DNA of 64,000 nucleotides from Arion vulgaris (Eukaryota; Mollusca; Gastropoda; Stylommatophora; Arionidae). A program made the position numbers and the translations under genes. Shown one piece after another: positions 10,901 to 21,767 of this stretch (position 1 is its first letter; each line of letters begins with the position of its first letter). A model generated the notes under the pieces. That model ran no database searches, was not told the origin of the DNA, and saw only the letters and a list, made by a program, of their open reading frames with translations. The DNA lies in assembly GCA_020796225.1 (NCBI GenBank), contig CM036771.1:27324176-27388175 (forward strand), given 5' to 3'.

Positions 10901-12509
10901 AGTCAGCCAGCGAGATTATGATAGATGAGAACACTGTTTAAGGATAAAGTAATGTTTCCATTGATGAACGTTAGTGACTGTGTGAGTCAGCCAGCGAGAT
11001 TATGATAGATGAGAACACTGTTTAAGGATAAAGTAACAATGTTTCCATTGATGAACGTTAGTGGTTGTGTGAGTCAGCCAGCGCGATTATGATAGATGAG
11101 AACACTGTTTAAGGATAAAGTTACAATGTTTCCATTGATGAACGTTAGTGACTGTGTGAGTCAGCCAGCGAGATTATGATAGATGAGAACACTGTTTAAG
11201 GATAAAGTAATGTTTCCATTGATGAACGTTAGTGGCTGTGTGAGTCAGCCAGCGAGATTATGATAGATGAGAACACTGTTTAAGGATAAAGTAACAATGT
11301 TTCCATTGATGAACGTTAGTGGCTGTGTGAGTCAGCCAGCGAGATTATGATAGATGAGAACACTGTTTAAGGATAAAGTAACAATGTTTCCATTGATGAA
11401 CGTTAGTGCTGTGTGAGTCAGCAGCGAGATTAGTGATAGATGAGAACACTGTTTAAGGATAAAGTAACAATGTTTCCATTGATGAACGTTAGTGACTGTG
11501 TGAGTCAGTCAGCGCGAGATTATGATAGATGAGAACACTGTTTAAGGATAAAGTAACAATGTTTCCATTGATGAACGTTAGTGACTGTGTGAGTCAGTCA
11601 GCGCGAGATTATGATAGATGAGAACACTGTTTAAGGATAAAGTAACAATGTTTCCATTGATGAACGTTAGTGGTTGTGTGAGTCAGCCAGCGCGAGATTA
11701 TGATAGATGAGAACACTGTTTAAGGATAAAGTAACAATGTTTCCATTGATGAACGTTAGTGGCTGTGTGAGTCAGCCAGCGAGATTATGATAGATGAGAA
11801 CACTGTTTAAGGATAAAGTAACAATGTTTCCATTGATGAACGTTAGTGGCTGTGTGAGTCAGTCAGCGCGAGATTATGATAGATGAGAACACTGTTTAAG
11901 GATAAAGTAACAATGTTTCCATTGATGAACGTTAGTGACTGTGTGAGTCAGTCAGCGCGAGATTATGATAGATGAGAACACTGTTTAAGGATAAAGTAAC
12001 AATGTTTCCATTGATGAACGTTAGTGACTGTGTGAGTCAGTCAGCGCGAGATTATGATAGATGAAAACACTGTTTAAGGATAAAGTAACAATGTTTCCAT
12101 TGATGAACGTTAGTGACTGTGTGAGTCAGTCAGCGCGAGATTATGATAGATGAGAACACTGTTTAAGGATAAAGTAACAATGTTTCCATTGATGAACGTT
12201 AGTGGTTGTGTGAGTCAGCCAGCGAGATTATGATAGATGAAAACACTGTTTAAGGATAAAGTAACAATGTTTCCATTGATGAACGTTAGTGACTGTGTGA
12301 GTCAGTCAGCGCGAGATTATGATAGATGAGAACACTGTTTAAGGATAAAGTAACAATGTTTCCATTGATGAACGTTAGTGACTGTGTGAGTCAGTCAGCG
12401 CGAGATTATGATAGATGAGAACACTGTTTAAGGATAAAGTAACAATGTTTCCATTGATGAACGTTAGTGACTGTGTGAGTCAGCCAGCGCGAGATTGTGA
12501 TAGGTGAGA
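7967..12509. repeat. 87-89 bp satellite, about 52 copies
   Basis: The unit runs from GTTTAAGGATAAAGTAACAA through TTTCCATTGATGAACGTTAG and TGTGTGAGTCAGCCAGCG to GATAGATGAGAACACT. Linked variants recur: CAGCCAGCGAG (87 bp) versus CAGTCAGCGCGAG (89 bp), GTGGCTGT versus GTGACTGT, GGATAAAG versus GTATAAAG, and copies lacking ACAA. Variants mix along the array without a clear higher-order period by eye. Every unit holds TGAGTCA. The last copy runs directly into LINE sequence at 12,510. Confidence 0.98.
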
Positions 12510-13080
12510 ACGCGTGGGGTAAGAGGAACTTTCATTGCACTGGAAAACATTTGGAAGTCAAACGAAATCAAATCTAGAACAAAAATTCGGATATTTAACT
12601 CTAATGTTAAAGCAGTTCTACTGTATGGGTCAGAAACATGGAGAACTACTAAAATAATAACGAATAAATTGCACACATTCATCAACTGGTGTCTGCGCAG
12701 AATAGAGGAACTAAGATGGTATGATAGGGTCACAAATGAGCAACTTATGGAGAGAACAAGACAGATTCTAGTGAACCAAGAGGTTAAAAAAAGACGCTGG
12801 CGTTCGATAGGACACACTTTGTGGAAACCTTAGGTGAATATAACAAGAAGGGTCCTTTCCTGGAACCCGCAGAGATAACGACAAAAGGGGGAGGGCGAGA
12901 AATACATGGAGACGAGATTTGGAGACAGAGATAAACAATATAAATAAAAGCTGGAGGGAGCTGCAGGAGATAGCTAGAGATAGGAAGACTTGGCATGAGT
13001 TGATTGATGTCTATGCCCCAATCCGGGTTAAAAAGGCAGAGAGAGAGAGAGAACGTATGTGGGACACCAAGTGAGCAATT
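12510..13080 (+). pseudogene. 5'-truncated LINE 3' end
   Basis: The frame at 12,504-12,833 carries the RT C-terminal connection motifs LENIWKSNEIKSRTKIRIF, VLLYGSETWRTTK, CLRRIEELRWYDRVTNEQL and RRWRSIGHTL. Broken frames continue through the basic VLSWNPQ segment and WRELQEIARDRKTWHEL to about 13,010, and an AG-rich tail ends near 13,060. This C-terminal architecture matches the longer LINE at 51,722-55,020. It carries frameshifts and stops and lacks the catalytic RT part. Confidence 0.85.
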
Positions 13081-13389
13081 AAGCAAATAATCCTAGTACA
13101 TATTGATAAGCTGCTGGTAACATCCTACCTGACTTAGTATAAGTTCAAATTTCTCCGACAGATCTGTGTTAGTCTGGACCTACGCCAATGTGGTGATACC
13201 TATCTTGAGCTACTTGATTATGGTGGTGTTGATATCAGTCTAGAAAGGATACCGATTATGGTGGTGTTGATATCAGTCTAGAAAGGATACCACTTTTGTA
13301 TCTATTGTATATTGTATTGATAGGACCATCATCATTGCACTTCGTCTATCTACTGTGTTCTCCAGTAATTTACCTTACATAATCATCTC
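13081..13389. other. Spacer with a perfect 38-bp tandem duplication
   Basis: 13,216-13,253 is repeated exactly at 13,254-13,291 (begins GATTATGGTGGTG). Just downstream (13,313-13,345), TTGATAGGACCATCATCATTG is the reverse complement of the 3' end of the SINE-like unit at about 26,765, so a minus-strand copy of that family tail is probably present. No gene. Confidence 0.55.
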
Positions 13390-13745
13390 AAGTACCATGC
13401 CTGCCAGCGTAGGCGATCATGTCTCTCCACAACTCTCTGCTTGGTGCACGTAATCAGTTCTGACGTCGAACCATGATGCCAGGCCATCCAACATCTTCTC
13501 CCTCTGTCTTCCGCAATCTTTCCTTCCCTGAATTTTACCTGTTGTTGCCAAATGTTCCAAACCTTCTCTTCGCATTATATGCCCGAAGAACCTTGATTGT
13601 CGGATTCTTATTCTTTTGATAAGGTTGCTTTGTGTGCAGGCCTGATTTAAAACCTCATCATTTGTTTTCTTCGCTGTCCATGGAATTTTCAGCATTCTTC
13701 TGTAAAACCATTATCTCTGTGGCTTCCAATGATCGTATTGATTGT
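13390..13745 (-). pseudogene. LINE 3' fragment, minus strand
   Basis: Reads LKIPWTAKKTNDEVLNQA, RQSRFFGHIMRREGLEHL, GRKDCGRQREKMLDGLASW and then, after a frameshift at about 13,420, RDMIAYAGRHGT. This matches family members at 43,390-45,352, which end in the same IAYAGRHG motif. Upstream on the minus strand, SLEATE lies at about 13,725. It is part of the RT C-terminal region and not translatable as one protein. Confidence 0.85.
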
Positions 13746-14146
13746 TTACTCATTGTTCATGATTCATAGAATAGTTATTTAATAGTCTATAATCTAATTT
13801 AAGTCTAATTAGTTGTGGTGAATAGCTAGCTATAGAGCGAGTCTAGTGTTGATGCAGTATTTTTCATGATGACGTTGAGATCGGCCAACAGATCTTTGAT
13901 ACAACCATTTCTCCAGATTCTTGGAGTGGGACTACTTGACGTCGTTTGATTCAGATAAAATAATTGCTGCTGTCTTCTAATGAATATATGACATTATTTC
14001 CAGCTACTATCTTCAGAAATTATTAGATCAATAAGATCTAGTACTAGCATAGAACAACTGCCAAGCATAAGTAGATTAGAAGAAACTGTCATTATGCGTC
14101 TCAAAACATAAAACAATAGACATGTATGCAAAATTCCAGAATGGTT
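13746..14146. other. Spacer between two minus-strand LINE pieces
   Basis: No coding or repeat structure recognised. The flanking LINE fragments have the same orientation and the expected order, so this may be decayed or replaced element sequence. Confidence 0.4.
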
Positions 14147-14430
14147 TCACCTAAATGTAATAAATAGTTCTTGCACCTGGCTAATAGCTGTATCATCTGT
14201 CGCGTTTAGCATGTCTGCAGTAATGTTGTCATCACCCGCTGCCTTATTATTTATCAAGGACTGGATTGCCTTCTTGACCTCAGCTACATTGATAAATTCT
14301 TCGTTAATGTGTAGAGAGTTGTTTCTTGCCTCTTCGTCAAACTTGAGTAGTATTTGTTGGCCAGGTCTATTTAGGATTTCTTTAAAATGTTTTGTACCCC
14401 AGACTGCATAGCACATAATTCTAGAATGTC
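14147..14430 (-). pseudogene. LINE RT N-terminal fragment, minus strand
   Basis: Contains HFKEILNRPG, INVAEVKKAIQSLINNKAAG and DNITADML, the conserved entry region of non-LTR reverse transcriptases (the EV..AI..LKNNKAAGxDxI..E.L pattern). It lies upstream, in element orientation, of the 13,390-13,745 fragment. The two may be ends of one element with the catalytic fingers/palm deleted. Confidence 0.82.
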
Positions 14431-14690
14431 CAGAATAGAACATACTGAAACTAACTGGCTATAAGAAACAATACTGAAAGAAAACATACAACATAGAACA
14501 CTTTGTCAAATCTTCTTTGTAAAATTGGTGCTTTTATAAAAATTTGTCTAACAAATACAAATATCTATAAATATAAAATTGAAATTTAGTGCTGTCGTTA
14601 ATCAACCAAGAAAATGATTGATTTTGTGTGTTAAAATTTATATTAAATATTAACAAAATAGATGAGACTGCAGTAAAACTATTTGATTGG

Positions 14691-14943
14691 CAAAACACGT
14701 AATCACAAAGTACTGTAGTTTTACAAATTACAAAAACAATGATAAACAATTTATTTCGTTATTCGTTTTTATTCCCATATTTTCATTAGAAACGTTTGTA
14801 TTTAGTCGTCCATTTGTTTTTTAAAATGTGTCACTCCTGTTGTTCGTTTGCTTGATAAAGGCCTTGTTGGTCGAAACGTTGCTGTATTTTGTCATTGTTT
14901 TTGTAATTTGTAAAACTACAGTACTTTGTGATTACGTGTTTTG
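14691..14943. repeat. Perfect 52-bp inverted repeat around a PLE-like hairpin
   Basis: 14,691-14,742 is the exact reverse complement of 14,892-14,943. Between the arms, GATAAAGGCCTTGTTGGTCG followed by AAACGTTGC forms a short stem-loop ending in GTCGAAACG. That motif type is common at the ends of Penelope-like retroelements and related repeats (from memory). The whole is about 250 bp and non-coding. 14,431-14,690 is AT-rich and unassigned. Confidence 0.8.
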
Positions 14944-15809
14944 CCTTTTAAATATTACCATGTTACGCTGTCTTTTCGTTGTGAAACCGAAAGAAGTTTA
15001 ACTTATTTTTCTCACTTGAGATGATTACAATATCCATCACCACGAACTCAATAAAAATTGGAATAAATATGACATTTAGAATATGGGAACGGGAGCAGTT
15101 TTGCTCTAGATGGGGGACATGCATGAGCGTGCTGGTAGAGTGATACCAGTTGCTATATAGTTCGCAATTTCGATGGAGCTTGCTTTTACGACGCTGACTG
15201 TTTAATTTAATCGATCCTAGTGGAAAGAATTAGCGTGGTATTAGCTACCCCACCCTGTAAAAACAAGTAGTTTTAAATAACTACGGTCAAGCGCATGAGA
15301 GCTTGCAATGCCTTGAACTACGGTCAAACGCATGAGAGCTTGCAATGCCTTGGTTGTGGACATATGCCTCCTTGGAGGTGAAAGGGTGAAAGAAGAAGAA
15401 AGAAGAAGTGGAAAGAATATTCTCTGAGTTTTAATGGCTTTGTACTTCTCTTTCTTTCCTATACCTATCTTATAGAACAGTTGCTTATTACTTTGATATT
15501 GATGGTGTCAACTTCAGTGCGTGTTCTCTTTTACTTGGACAGTTTCAAGTTTAATATAAAGAACCATGTAAACTAGACAAGTTAAAAATGTTTATTTATC
15601 AAATCTTTCAAGCTGCTACAAATTAACAGTACTAAATTAAGGTAGATAGTAAATGCAAGAAACTTGAAAGAAGATCTACAGTCATAAATACAGCAGTCAT
15701 AAATAAATTAATATAATACTACAGATAGTAACATCAACAACTAGCTTTTCCAGAGTAGAACTCTTCTTTCTCCCTAACAGTCCTTCGTAATTTTCCTCTC
15801 TTTCATAGG
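14944..15809. other. Unassigned spacer with a 37-bp tandem duplication
   Basis: A direct duplication lies at 15,279-15,315 and 15,316-15,352 (begins AACTACGGTCAA), with one visible difference. GAAAGAAGAAGAAAGAAG follows. No gene motif was found in the rest. Confidence 0.5.
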
Positions 15810-15972
15810 TCAGATGTCCCGGCTCTGCAGACGTATGCTCAAATCATCAGTTAGATTATGAATCCATCTTCTCCGTAATCTTCCTCTTATCCACTTTGCA
15901 GGGATGTCTCCTCCCAAAATGATCTTCTCGAACCGTTCGTATCTATTTATATGTCCAAAATACTTCAATACA
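15810..15972 (-). pseudogene. Short LINE 3' fragment, minus strand
   Basis: Minus-strand frame VLKYFGHINRYERFEKIILGG, IPAKWIRGRLRRRWIHNLTDDL. This is the common C-terminal segment of LINE polyproteins (FGHI.R..R.E..IL.G.I.G.R.RGR.RRRW..D). It resembles the fragment at 62,640-62,795. 15,973-16,589 is AT-rich and unassigned apart from a GCGCACGCGC stretch near 16,451. Confidence 0.75.
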
Positions 15973-16589
15973 GACTGCACACCAACAACAATAAATACAA
16001 TCAAGAAATAATCAATATATTCAATATTGTCTGCAAACAAATGACTATATATATATTCGAAGTAACACATAGCAAATCATCGTACAGAAAAACAAAAAGA
16101 AATATAATTCAATTTATCATTTCAAAATAGTGTAAACTTGGTTTTCTTTACTCACACGCCTGCTGTGTACTAACGAATCTTGTAGTGTGTTATGAAATAA
16201 TATTCGCCATATACGCTGTTACCTATTACAGAAAACAACAATTTATTTTAAGCAATCTCTTTCTTTAGTAAATCAGGAGCTAACTAAAAGTGCCACATTT
16301 CATGGTTGTGTACTAGTTTTTAGTTTTCTACAGAACTAACAATGATTATAGCTGCCACCAAAAACGTTTACATAGATAACGAAGATCGATTACAATTTAA
16401 TTACGTGTTAGGTAACATGTGTTTATACTACGTTCATGGATAATTATGAAGCGCACGCGCACGCGCGCCTGACAAACGGGATCTAAAAGGTATAAAGTCG
16501 AAGGATTGACTTCAACGCCTAATTTTATACAATAAGTTAATCTCCTTTAAGCAGAATTCATACCATAAGGTTTAGTCTATCTCCACAGA

Positions 16590-16752
16590 AATGGCACACC
16601 ACCTACCGAGAGCATTACACAAACCCAGGACCACCGTAGCTCCGGCAACAATCTTGAGGGTCTCTGGAAAAAATGCACTTGTCAACAGAACGGATTCGAA
16701 CCCACGACATTTGGAACACAAGGCAAAGGTTTAAACACTTAGCCACAGAGAT
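16590..16752 (-). mobile_element. tRNA-derived SINE with consensus B box
   Basis: On the minus strand the tRNA-like head starts near 16,752. The A-box TGGCTAAGTG is at 16,736-16,745 and the B-box GGTTCGAATCC at 16,692-16,702, a perfect match to the Pol III B-box consensus, with normal tRNA-like spacing. The body continues to about 16,590. The A-box side merges into the 38-bp satellite. No clear TSD is visible because the satellite has replaced the 5' flank. Confidence 0.85.
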
Positions 16753-17628
16753 CACACAAGGCAAAGGTTTAAACACTTAGCCACAGAGATCACACAAGGC
16801 AAAGGTTTAAACACTTAGCCACAGAGATCACACAAGGCAAAGGTTTAAACACTTAGCCACAGAGATCACACAAGGCAAAGGTTTAAACACTTAGCCACAG
16901 AGATCACACAAGGCAAAGGTTTAAACACTTAGCCACAGAGATCACACAAGGCAAAGGTTTAAACACTTAGCCACAGAGATCACACAAGGCAAAGGTTTAA
17001 ACACTTAGCCACAGAGATCACACAAGGCAAAGGTTTAAACACTTAGCCACAGAGATCACACAAGGCAAAGGTTTAAACACTTAGCCACAGAGATCACACA
17101 AGGCAAAGGTTTAAACACTTAGCCACAGAGATCACACAAGGCAAAGGTTTAAACACTTAGCCACAGAGATCACACAAGGCAAAGGTTTAAACACTTAGCC
17201 ACAGAGATCACACAAGGCAAAGGTTTAAACACTTAGCCACAGAGATCACACAAGGCAAAGGTTTAAACACTTAGCCACAGAGATCACACAAGGCAAAGGT
17301 TTAAACACTTAGCCACAGAGATCACACAAGGCAAAGGTTTAAACACTTAGCCACAGAGATCACACAAGGCAAAGGTTTAAACACTTAGCCACAGAGATCA
17401 CACAAGGCAAAGGTTTAAACACTTAGCCACAGAGATCACACAAGGCAAAGGTTTAAACACTTAGCCACAGAGATCACACAAGGCAAAGGTTTAAACACTT
17501 AGCCACAGAGATCACACAAGGCAAAGGTTTAAACACTTAGCCACAGAGATCACACAAGGCAAAGGTTTAAACACTTAGCCACAGAGATCACACAAGGCAA
17601 AGGCTTAAACACTTAGCCACAGAGATCA
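16716..17628. repeat. 38-bp satellite made from the SINE A-box half, 24 copies
   Basis: The unit contains ACACAAGGCAAAGGTTTAAA and CACTTAGCCACAGAGATC. It equals the A-box-containing part of the adjoining SINE head (reverse complement TGGCTAAGTG...). 913 bp divided by 38 gives 24 copies. Copies look identical by eye except one AAGGCTTAAAC variant in the last unit. None of the tandem copies includes the B box. Confidence 0.95.
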
Positions 17629-17647
17629 GCTAGGTTTTTTTTTTCCA

Positions 17648-19263
17648 CTTGTATCAGAGTAAAATATCTGTACTATTGTTGTATCTATTCTGTCTGAAAC
17701 TTACTTGTATCAGAGTAAAATATATGTACTATTGTTGTATCTGTTCTGTCTGAAACTTACTTGTATCAGAGTAAAATATCTGTACTATTGTTGTATCTAT
17801 TCTGTCTGAAACTTACTTGTATCAGAGTAAATATCTGGACTATGTTTGTATCTGTTTTGTTTGAAACTTACTTGTATCAGAGTAAAATATCTGTACTATG
17901 GTTGTATCTGTTCTGTTTGAAACTTACTTGTATCAGAGTAAAATATATGTACTATTGTTGTATCTGTTCTGTCTGAAACTTACTTGTATCAGAGTAAAAT
18001 ATCTGTACTATTGTTGTATCTGTTCTGTCTGAAACTTACTTGTATCAGAGTACAATATCTGTACTATTGTTGTATCTATTCTGTCTGAAACTTACTTGTA
18101 TCAGAGTAAATATCTGGACTATGTTTGTATCTGTTCTGTTTGAAACTTACTTGTATCAGAGTAAATATCTGGACTATGTTTGTATCTGTTCTGTCTGAAA
18201 CTTACTTGTATCAGAGTAAATATTTGGACTGTTGTTGTATCTGTTCTGTCTGAAACTTACTTGTATCAGAGTAAAATATCTGTACTATTGTTGTATCTGT
18301 TCTGTCTGAAACTTACTTGTATCAGAGTAAAATATCTGTACTATTGTTGTATCTGTTCTGTCTGAAACTTACTTGTATCAGAGTAAAATATCTTTAGTAT
18401 TGTTGTATCTGTTCTGTTTGAAACTTACTTGTATCAGAGTAAAATATCTGTACTATGGTTGTATCTGTTCTGTCTGAAACTTACTTGTATCAGAGTAAAA
18501 TATCTTTAGTATTGTTGTATCTGTTCTGTTTGAAACTTACTTGTATCAGAGTAAAATATATGTACTATGGTTGTATCTGTTCTGTTTGAAACTTACTTGT
18601 ATCAGAGTAAAATATATGTACTATGGTTGTATCTGTTCTGTCTGAAACTTACTTGTATCAGAGTAAAATATCTTTAGTATTGTTGTATCTGTTCTGTTTG
18701 AAACTTACTTGTATCAGAGTAAAATATCTGTACTATTGTTGTATCTGTTCTATCTGAAACTTACTTGTATCAGAGTAAAATATATGTACTATTGTTGTAT
18801 CTATTCTGTCTGAAACTTACTTGTATCAGAGTAAATATCTGGACTATGTTTGTATCTGTTCTGTTTGAAACTTACTTGTATCAGAGTAAAATATCTGTAC
18901 TATTGTTGTATCTGTTCTGTTTGAAACTTACTTGTATCAGAGTAACATATCTTTACTATGGTTGTATCTGTTCTGTTTGAAACTTACTTGTATCAGAGTA
19001 AAATATATGTACTATTGTTGTATCTGTTCTGTCTGAAACTTACTTGTATCAGAGTAAAATATATGTACTATTGTTGTATCTGTTCTGTCTGAAACTTACT
19101 TGTATCAGTGTAAAATATATGTACTATGGTTGTATCTGTTCCGTCTGAAACTTACTTGTATCAGAGTAAAATATCTGTACTATTGTTGTATCTGTTCTGT
19201 CTGAAACTTACTTGTATCAGAGTAAAATATATGTACTATGGTTGTATCTGTTCTTTCTGAAAC
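17648..19263. repeat. 56-bp satellite, about 29 copies
   Basis: The unit contains CTTGTATCAGAGTAAAATAT, CTGTACTATTGTTGTATC and TGTTCTGTCTGAAACTTA, with period 56 bp (55 in copies lacking one A). Variants such as CTTTAGTATT, ATGTACTATG and CTGGACTATG recur in blocks, suggesting multi-unit amplification steps. Confidence 0.96.
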
Positions 19264-19289
19264 CCACTTGGTGGTTATCTAAATTATAT

Positions 19290-19689
19290 CTTCTATGTAT
19301 ATTGTTATTCCATTCAGTATTACTGCTGATAATATTTTGTAGTTCATAGTTAATAGCGATATACCTCTATAATTTACACATTTCTTCTTGCCCCCTTTCT
19401 TGACGATGCATAAAATTAGTCCTTCTTCCCTTTCATCTGGTAGTTTCTCTGTTCACCTAATTTGCTTTATTAATTTATAATCTCTTCGTGTAGTGTCTGA
19501 TCGGTATGGATCACATTTTAATATCTCTTCTTGTGGAAACGTATTGATTGGATTTTGGCAATTTAGCAGTTATGTAAAATATTCTTTCCACTCAAAATGT
19601 ATTTCTACATCGCTATTTATCATGTTCCCACTGTTATCTTTTGTCTCTCGTGCCAAAGGTGCCAGGTTTGCTCCCTCGTTGAGGCATCT
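19290..19689 (-). pseudogene. LINE reverse transcriptase N-terminal fragment (left part of the split target)
   Basis: On the minus strand, broken frames give EREEGLILCIVKKGGKKKC, VNYRGISLLTMNYKILSA and, upstream, FEWKEYFT and EILKCDPYRS. This is the classic LINE RT block (P..W..G...PI.KKGD...C.NYRGISLL...YKI). It continues on the far side of the LTR element (26,158-26,480: ASTREQTWHLWHERQ). The LTR retrotransposon therefore inserted into this older LINE. Confidence 0.8.
19404..19689. repeat. 286-bp direct repeat, left copy (flank of the LTR element)
   Basis: Appears identical by eye to 26,158-26,443. The left copy ends 9 bp before the LTR element (filler TTTTTAATT at 19,690-19,698). The right copy begins at the base after the other LTR. 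It is target LINE sequence, not part of the transposon. Confidence 0.92.
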
Positions 19690-19698
19690 TTTTTAATT

Positions 19699-20210
19699 TG
19701 AAGTAGGGTGCAATCGATTGCATTGAGATAGGTTGCAATCGTTGGTATTGAAGTAGGGTGCTATCTTAGTATACATGTAGGTTGCTATCTTTGATGATGG
19801 TCTTATTCAAAGATGTGATAATTTATTATAAGAGCATTTGTTGGTTTATGGTCCTACAATTCCCATTCTCTCATGATGACTGATGATCCATAACATATGG
19901 TAATAATATACAAACTCAATGCTTGATGGCATGCGACATGTTTATTGATCTATAAGCATAAACGTTCTTGCTTAAGAACACGTCCATCTGTCAATTGTTT
20001 ATGTTGTCTCTCCTCTTTTTTCACTGTCCTTCGCAACCGTTACTAAATCGTCACTATTTTACTACACAAAAGCGTCATGTCTCGTAGTTATGTGTTGCAC
20101 TTCTACATAGAGAGTACAACATAGTCTCAACTATTAAATAATCTAATTATACTACACTAACTATCTGGCTAACTGTCCACTTCTCCGCTGCCATCTGGGG
20201 AACTATGACA
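19699..20210 (-). repeat. 3' LTR (512 bp)
   Basis: Identical by eye to 25,569-26,157, except that it lacks three 25-bp repeat copies and has CAACATAG where the other has CAACACATAG. Starts TG and ends CA in both readings. Confidence 0.93.
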
Positions 20211-20220
20211 CCCCCTGGAG
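20211..20220 (-). promoter_or_regulatory. Polypurine tract of the LTR element
   Basis: On the minus strand CTCCAGGGGG directly precedes the TGTCATAG start of the 3' LTR. This is the usual place and composition for plus-strand DNA priming. Confidence 0.75.
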
Positions 20221-21311
20221 ACCTCGCCATCGCCCCGATGGCGAAATGTCAAGAAAAATCGCACAGGTAGTGTTCAGTAGGGTGATTAGAGTGGTGAGAG
20301 CTGAAGGGAACTAGTCACCTCACGTGTTAACGTGGCTCCACAACAACTAACTATAACAGCCAACCATGGTCGAAAAGAAAAAGAAAATCCTGACGGGATC
20401 TCAGGAAGACCCAAGTTGAACGAGCAAATGGGAACTAGTCACCACACGTCGTTGAACGTGACTCGTCAACTGGTCATAGGTGACCATGGCTAACAACAAC
20501 AGTCAACCCTCTGTGCTTGTGTGCTGAAACCAAGTAATAGAAATTAATCAGCATAATTATAATTAATCTGGAAAAATATGCGCCGTATGTATACGACGGC
20601 GACCCAACAGCATAACACTTGGTCAATGTGAGGTGGCTGTACTGGGACATCCAATCCTCACATGAGGCGGTATTGACTTGATGGCAGCTTGCATCAGTAT
20701 GTCACTAATCACTATGTCTTTCTTGCATGTCAGAGTCCTGTCACCTTATCTGAAATCTCAAACAAAAAAAAACAAGTTACAAATCGAAAAAGAAAAAAAA
20801 CATATATATAACGTTAACTTTTCACGTTATATATCCTCAACGAGGTAATATCAACCAACCCCCAATGCCCAGGGGAAATAATGAACTCCCAAGATTCAAC
20901 ATATGACCAACAATCTTGGAACAACTTATACATGATGCCCAATTGCTAACATCATATATTAATATTAACCAATCCCCAATCCCGGGGCATAAATAATCCC
21001 AGAATCCAAAATACTCGGATCGACATCATATAACCATATCCAGTAATAAACGGTGAAAAGTTAATGTTTGCCATCAACATCAACCGACCTCTGTGAGATA
21101 ATTATAATCAGCCTCCCTGTAGCAGAGGAAGGGATCCTAACGATAACTTCAATGCTCCCTTTCTCTCATCTTAGAACCGCAATGAAAGAAGTTCACTACG
21201 TCGTCATAATAAACATCCATATCACAAATAACAATGCAAATATTTTTCACAGAATCTCCAACCATGTGGAGTGATATAATATAACCCACCTGGGCTATTG
21301 ATCATCCGCCC
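20221..21311. other. Non-coding 3' internal part of the LTR element
   Basis: No ORF with recognisable motifs. GGGAACTAGTCACC occurs twice (about 20,308 and 20,429) in a diverged local duplication. A perfect 10-bp hairpin (ATATATAACG / CGTTATATAT, 11-nt loop) lies near 20,804-20,835. A/T runs at about 20,763-20,800. Confidence 0.5.
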
Positions 21312-21767
21312 TCAACCCCAAAGAATACCTCCAAACAGTACAAATATACTGCAATACATGAGGTAGTACAATCCATATTCCCATACCCAGGGACTTGTCC
21401 AAAACTCAAATATCCTTGCCTGTTTTAACATTATCCTCGACATATCTATCACCATCCATCCCTTCATTTCCCAGGATCCCAATAAAAACCTAGGCCAGGT
21501 GTGGGCAGCTCTCGTGTTCAATGCGGTATCGTAGAAGCCACATGAATCATGTTTGTACTCGACATGATCAAATATCTTTCCACGGACCATCCCTGGGGTC
21601 AATGATATCACGTGTGCCATCCCCACAATGTATACCCTGAAAGATATTGTCAAGAACAACAAAGACCCCCAGCATGAAATAGAGAAGGCAAGGACTATGC
21701 CCTTGCTCGTAAATTGAAAGACACAACTCTCGCAAACCATGCTGATGCGAACACAGGGCCCTAGCAC
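21312..21767 (-). pseudogene. Hydrophobic continuation frame in the LTR element (unknown)
   Basis: The 151-codon frame overlaps the end of the 571-codon ORF. It contains membrane-like stretches: GIVLAFSISCWGSLLFLTIS (residues about 23-42) and YGLYYLMYCSIFVLFGGIL near the end. It could be the C-terminal continuation of the upstream ORF after a frame change, or chance. I do not recognise it. Confidence 0.35.

Noticed and set aside
7967..12509. Hammerhead ribozyme in the 87-bp satellite (TTGATGAACG, AGATGAGAA)
   Set aside because: The CUGANGA core and the GAAA partner with flanking stems are not present together in the unit.
16690..16752. Functional tRNA gene with perfect B box
   Set aside because: The head does not form a plausible acceptor stem with a matching 3' end, and it continues into a SINE body. 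It is a tRNA-derived SINE head. The same applies at 268-321, 44,010-44,095 and 62,978-63,029.
7967..17628. CRISPR-like regular repeats
   Set aside because: Units are contiguous (87-89 bp and 38 bp) without unique spacers, and the DNA is eukaryotic with LINEs and SINEs. These are satellites.
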